From assembly GCA_030562195.1 (NCBI GenBank), contig JAUJPP010000003.1:47870602-47934601 (forward strand): a stretch of 64,000 bases of DNA. The letters are read 5' to 3'. Origin of the DNA: Nipponacmea schrenckii (taxonomy: Eukaryota > Mollusca > Gastropoda > Lottiidae). Below the pieces are notes generated by a model. It made no database searches, was not told where the DNA came from, and saw only the letters and a list, made by a program, of their open reading frames with translations. How positions within the stretch are numbered: position 1 is the stretch's first letter; each line of letters opens with the position of its first letter. Below, piece by piece: positions 62,752 to 64,000 of the stretch. A program made the translations under genes and the position numbers.

Positions 62752-63688
62752 TTAATAATCCTCAGCCCAGGCATTATCTTCTAGAAAATTATCTATCACT
62801 TCCTTCATAGCCAGATTAGGTATCAATTGTTCTTGTGTTAATGCACTTCTTGTTACTGGGTCAAAATGACCAACTCGCTGAAAGACAAAATAACAATCCC
62901 AATACCATATAGGTCATAACAAGACTGATTTTTTTTTAACAGAGAGCTTCTTGAAATTCTTTCCTATTGACAAGAGCTTTTACTGATTTTGTGGTCAATG
63001 GAACCAGATTCTCCAAAGCTAAGCTTTAAGTAGTTTTTATCATTTAATTATATAAATCTTCAAAAATATACAGCCAATACTTATATCTATATAATGTGGA
63101 GGTGTTACTCCAGTATTTTGTTATTATCTCTATCAACAGGACAGATTATATTACAATTTCATTTTATACATATATGATGAATTAATTTAAACCAGTTTTA
63201 ACTTTCAAAATATCCTTCCAAAATTTAATATGTATTTAATACATTTGGCTCATAATATGAAAATATGGCCAGTAAATTCAAATATAGCTTCACATCATGG
63301 TGACAATAACATATAGCCCATGGGTGTTTGGACCTGTTTTTAAAATATGGTTTAATGAAAATTTATTGTTATCTGCAGTATTTTCATCTGGCACTTATTG
63401 AATTCAATAATGAGATATAAAAATAAAGAATGGCGACTCAATCAATCCAGTCAAATAGAAAATGTAGTTTGACAGTATTTTATGTATGTGGGATATGGAT
63501 TCAATTATAACATGGCCTGATTCTCCTTGTATCTGTGTAGTAGGATTACACATGTATGTTAAAAAAACTACCTGTAAATGTTCTATAATGTCTTGTTTAT
63601 TATATGTTATACCACTAGGGGTTATAACAGGATCTCTCATCACCTCAAAACTTATTTTACCACACAAAACATCTGGGACATCTCGTTT
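62752..63688 (-). CDS. STUB1: STUB1 (CHIP) E3 ubiquitin ligase, last two exons (U-box)
   Basis: C-terminal part of the co-chaperone ubiquitin ligase CHIP, which binds Hsp70/Hsp90 through an N-terminal TPR domain (outside the window) and ubiquitinates clients through its U-box. Exons: 63688-63572 (39 codons) and 62877-62752 (41 codons plus TAA); both borders are in phase 0. The U-box runs from [20 protein letters not shown] through [19 protein letters not shown] to [15 protein letters not shown], nearly identical to vertebrate CHIP (same length, same ending EDY). The conserved surface residues I, F, P and the FDPVTR loop are present. Upstream exons lie beyond 64000; no coding exon is clear in 63689-64000. 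Confidence 0.95.
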
Positions 63689-64000
63689 CTGGAAAGTAAA
63701 CTACACTAGCTATTCATCTTCTTTTAATCTCTATACATCAGATTTGCAATATAAAAATGGCTAATATAGGCTTCCTTCTCACAGAAAATCTTACCATCTA
63801 CTTTTAAACACATTCATGTCATGGGATAAATTAAACAATATCTGATCTCCCATGAAAGAGGGCTAATTATTTTGAAAAGCAAGATTCACATAGTTATTTT
63901 CTCTTAATATCTTTCCATTGACATGATATGAAATGTCTTCCTTGTCGGCACCTAATCGGCTGATTTAGACACACAAACTTCTGGTATTAACTCAACCTAT

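Overview
The window is nuclear DNA from an animal: intron-rich, AT-rich, packed with repeats, with GT-AG introns and metazoan gene families. The tandem-core repeats recall the 'pearl' elements known from bivalves, and the other transposons are of kinds common in marine invertebrates. A mollusc, or at least a lophotrochozoan, is the best guess; no species can be named.

Layout. (1) 83-9262, minus: the first ten coding exons of an ANKHD1/ANKRD17 (Drosophila mask) orthologue, running off the left edge. (2) 9263-16186: intergenic transposon graveyard with a degenerate minisatellite, an array of GTCGG-rich units next to an orphan exon-like ORF, a tandem array of tRNA-derived SINEs, and a TTAA-target MITE that carries a nested hAT-type MITE. 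(3) 16187-20127, plus: complete 12-exon B3GNTL1 (QTGAL), the queuosine-tRNA galactosyltransferase. (4) 20128-22641: gap between convergent genes, holding a 48-bp minisatellite. (5) 22642-about 40050, minus: MARF1, with NYN nuclease, two RRMs and eight LOTUS domains, 22 coding exons plus a predicted leader exon. (6) 42774-46932, minus: a three-exon class A peptide-type GPCR. (7) 49420-61550: a second transposon-rich block with a pearl-like repeat, a decayed unclassified transposon ORF, a 5'-truncated LINE whose remaining frame is open, a Penelope-like relic split by two later insertions, duplicated segments and another LINE 3' end. (8) 62752-63688, minus: the last two coding exons of STUB1 (CHIP), continuing beyond the right edge.

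The host genes do not form an operon-like unit. Three of them (ANKHD1, QTGAL, MARF1) act on RNA or translation, which I treat as coincidence. Splice joins were checked by reading phase, and every listed junction in the five host genes keeps frame. The most distinctive observations are structural: an 80-bp tandem repeat that copied a MARF1 splice donor, a dated series of nested transposons, a multi-copy TTAA-target MITE family, and a GTCGG array beside an exon-like ORF.
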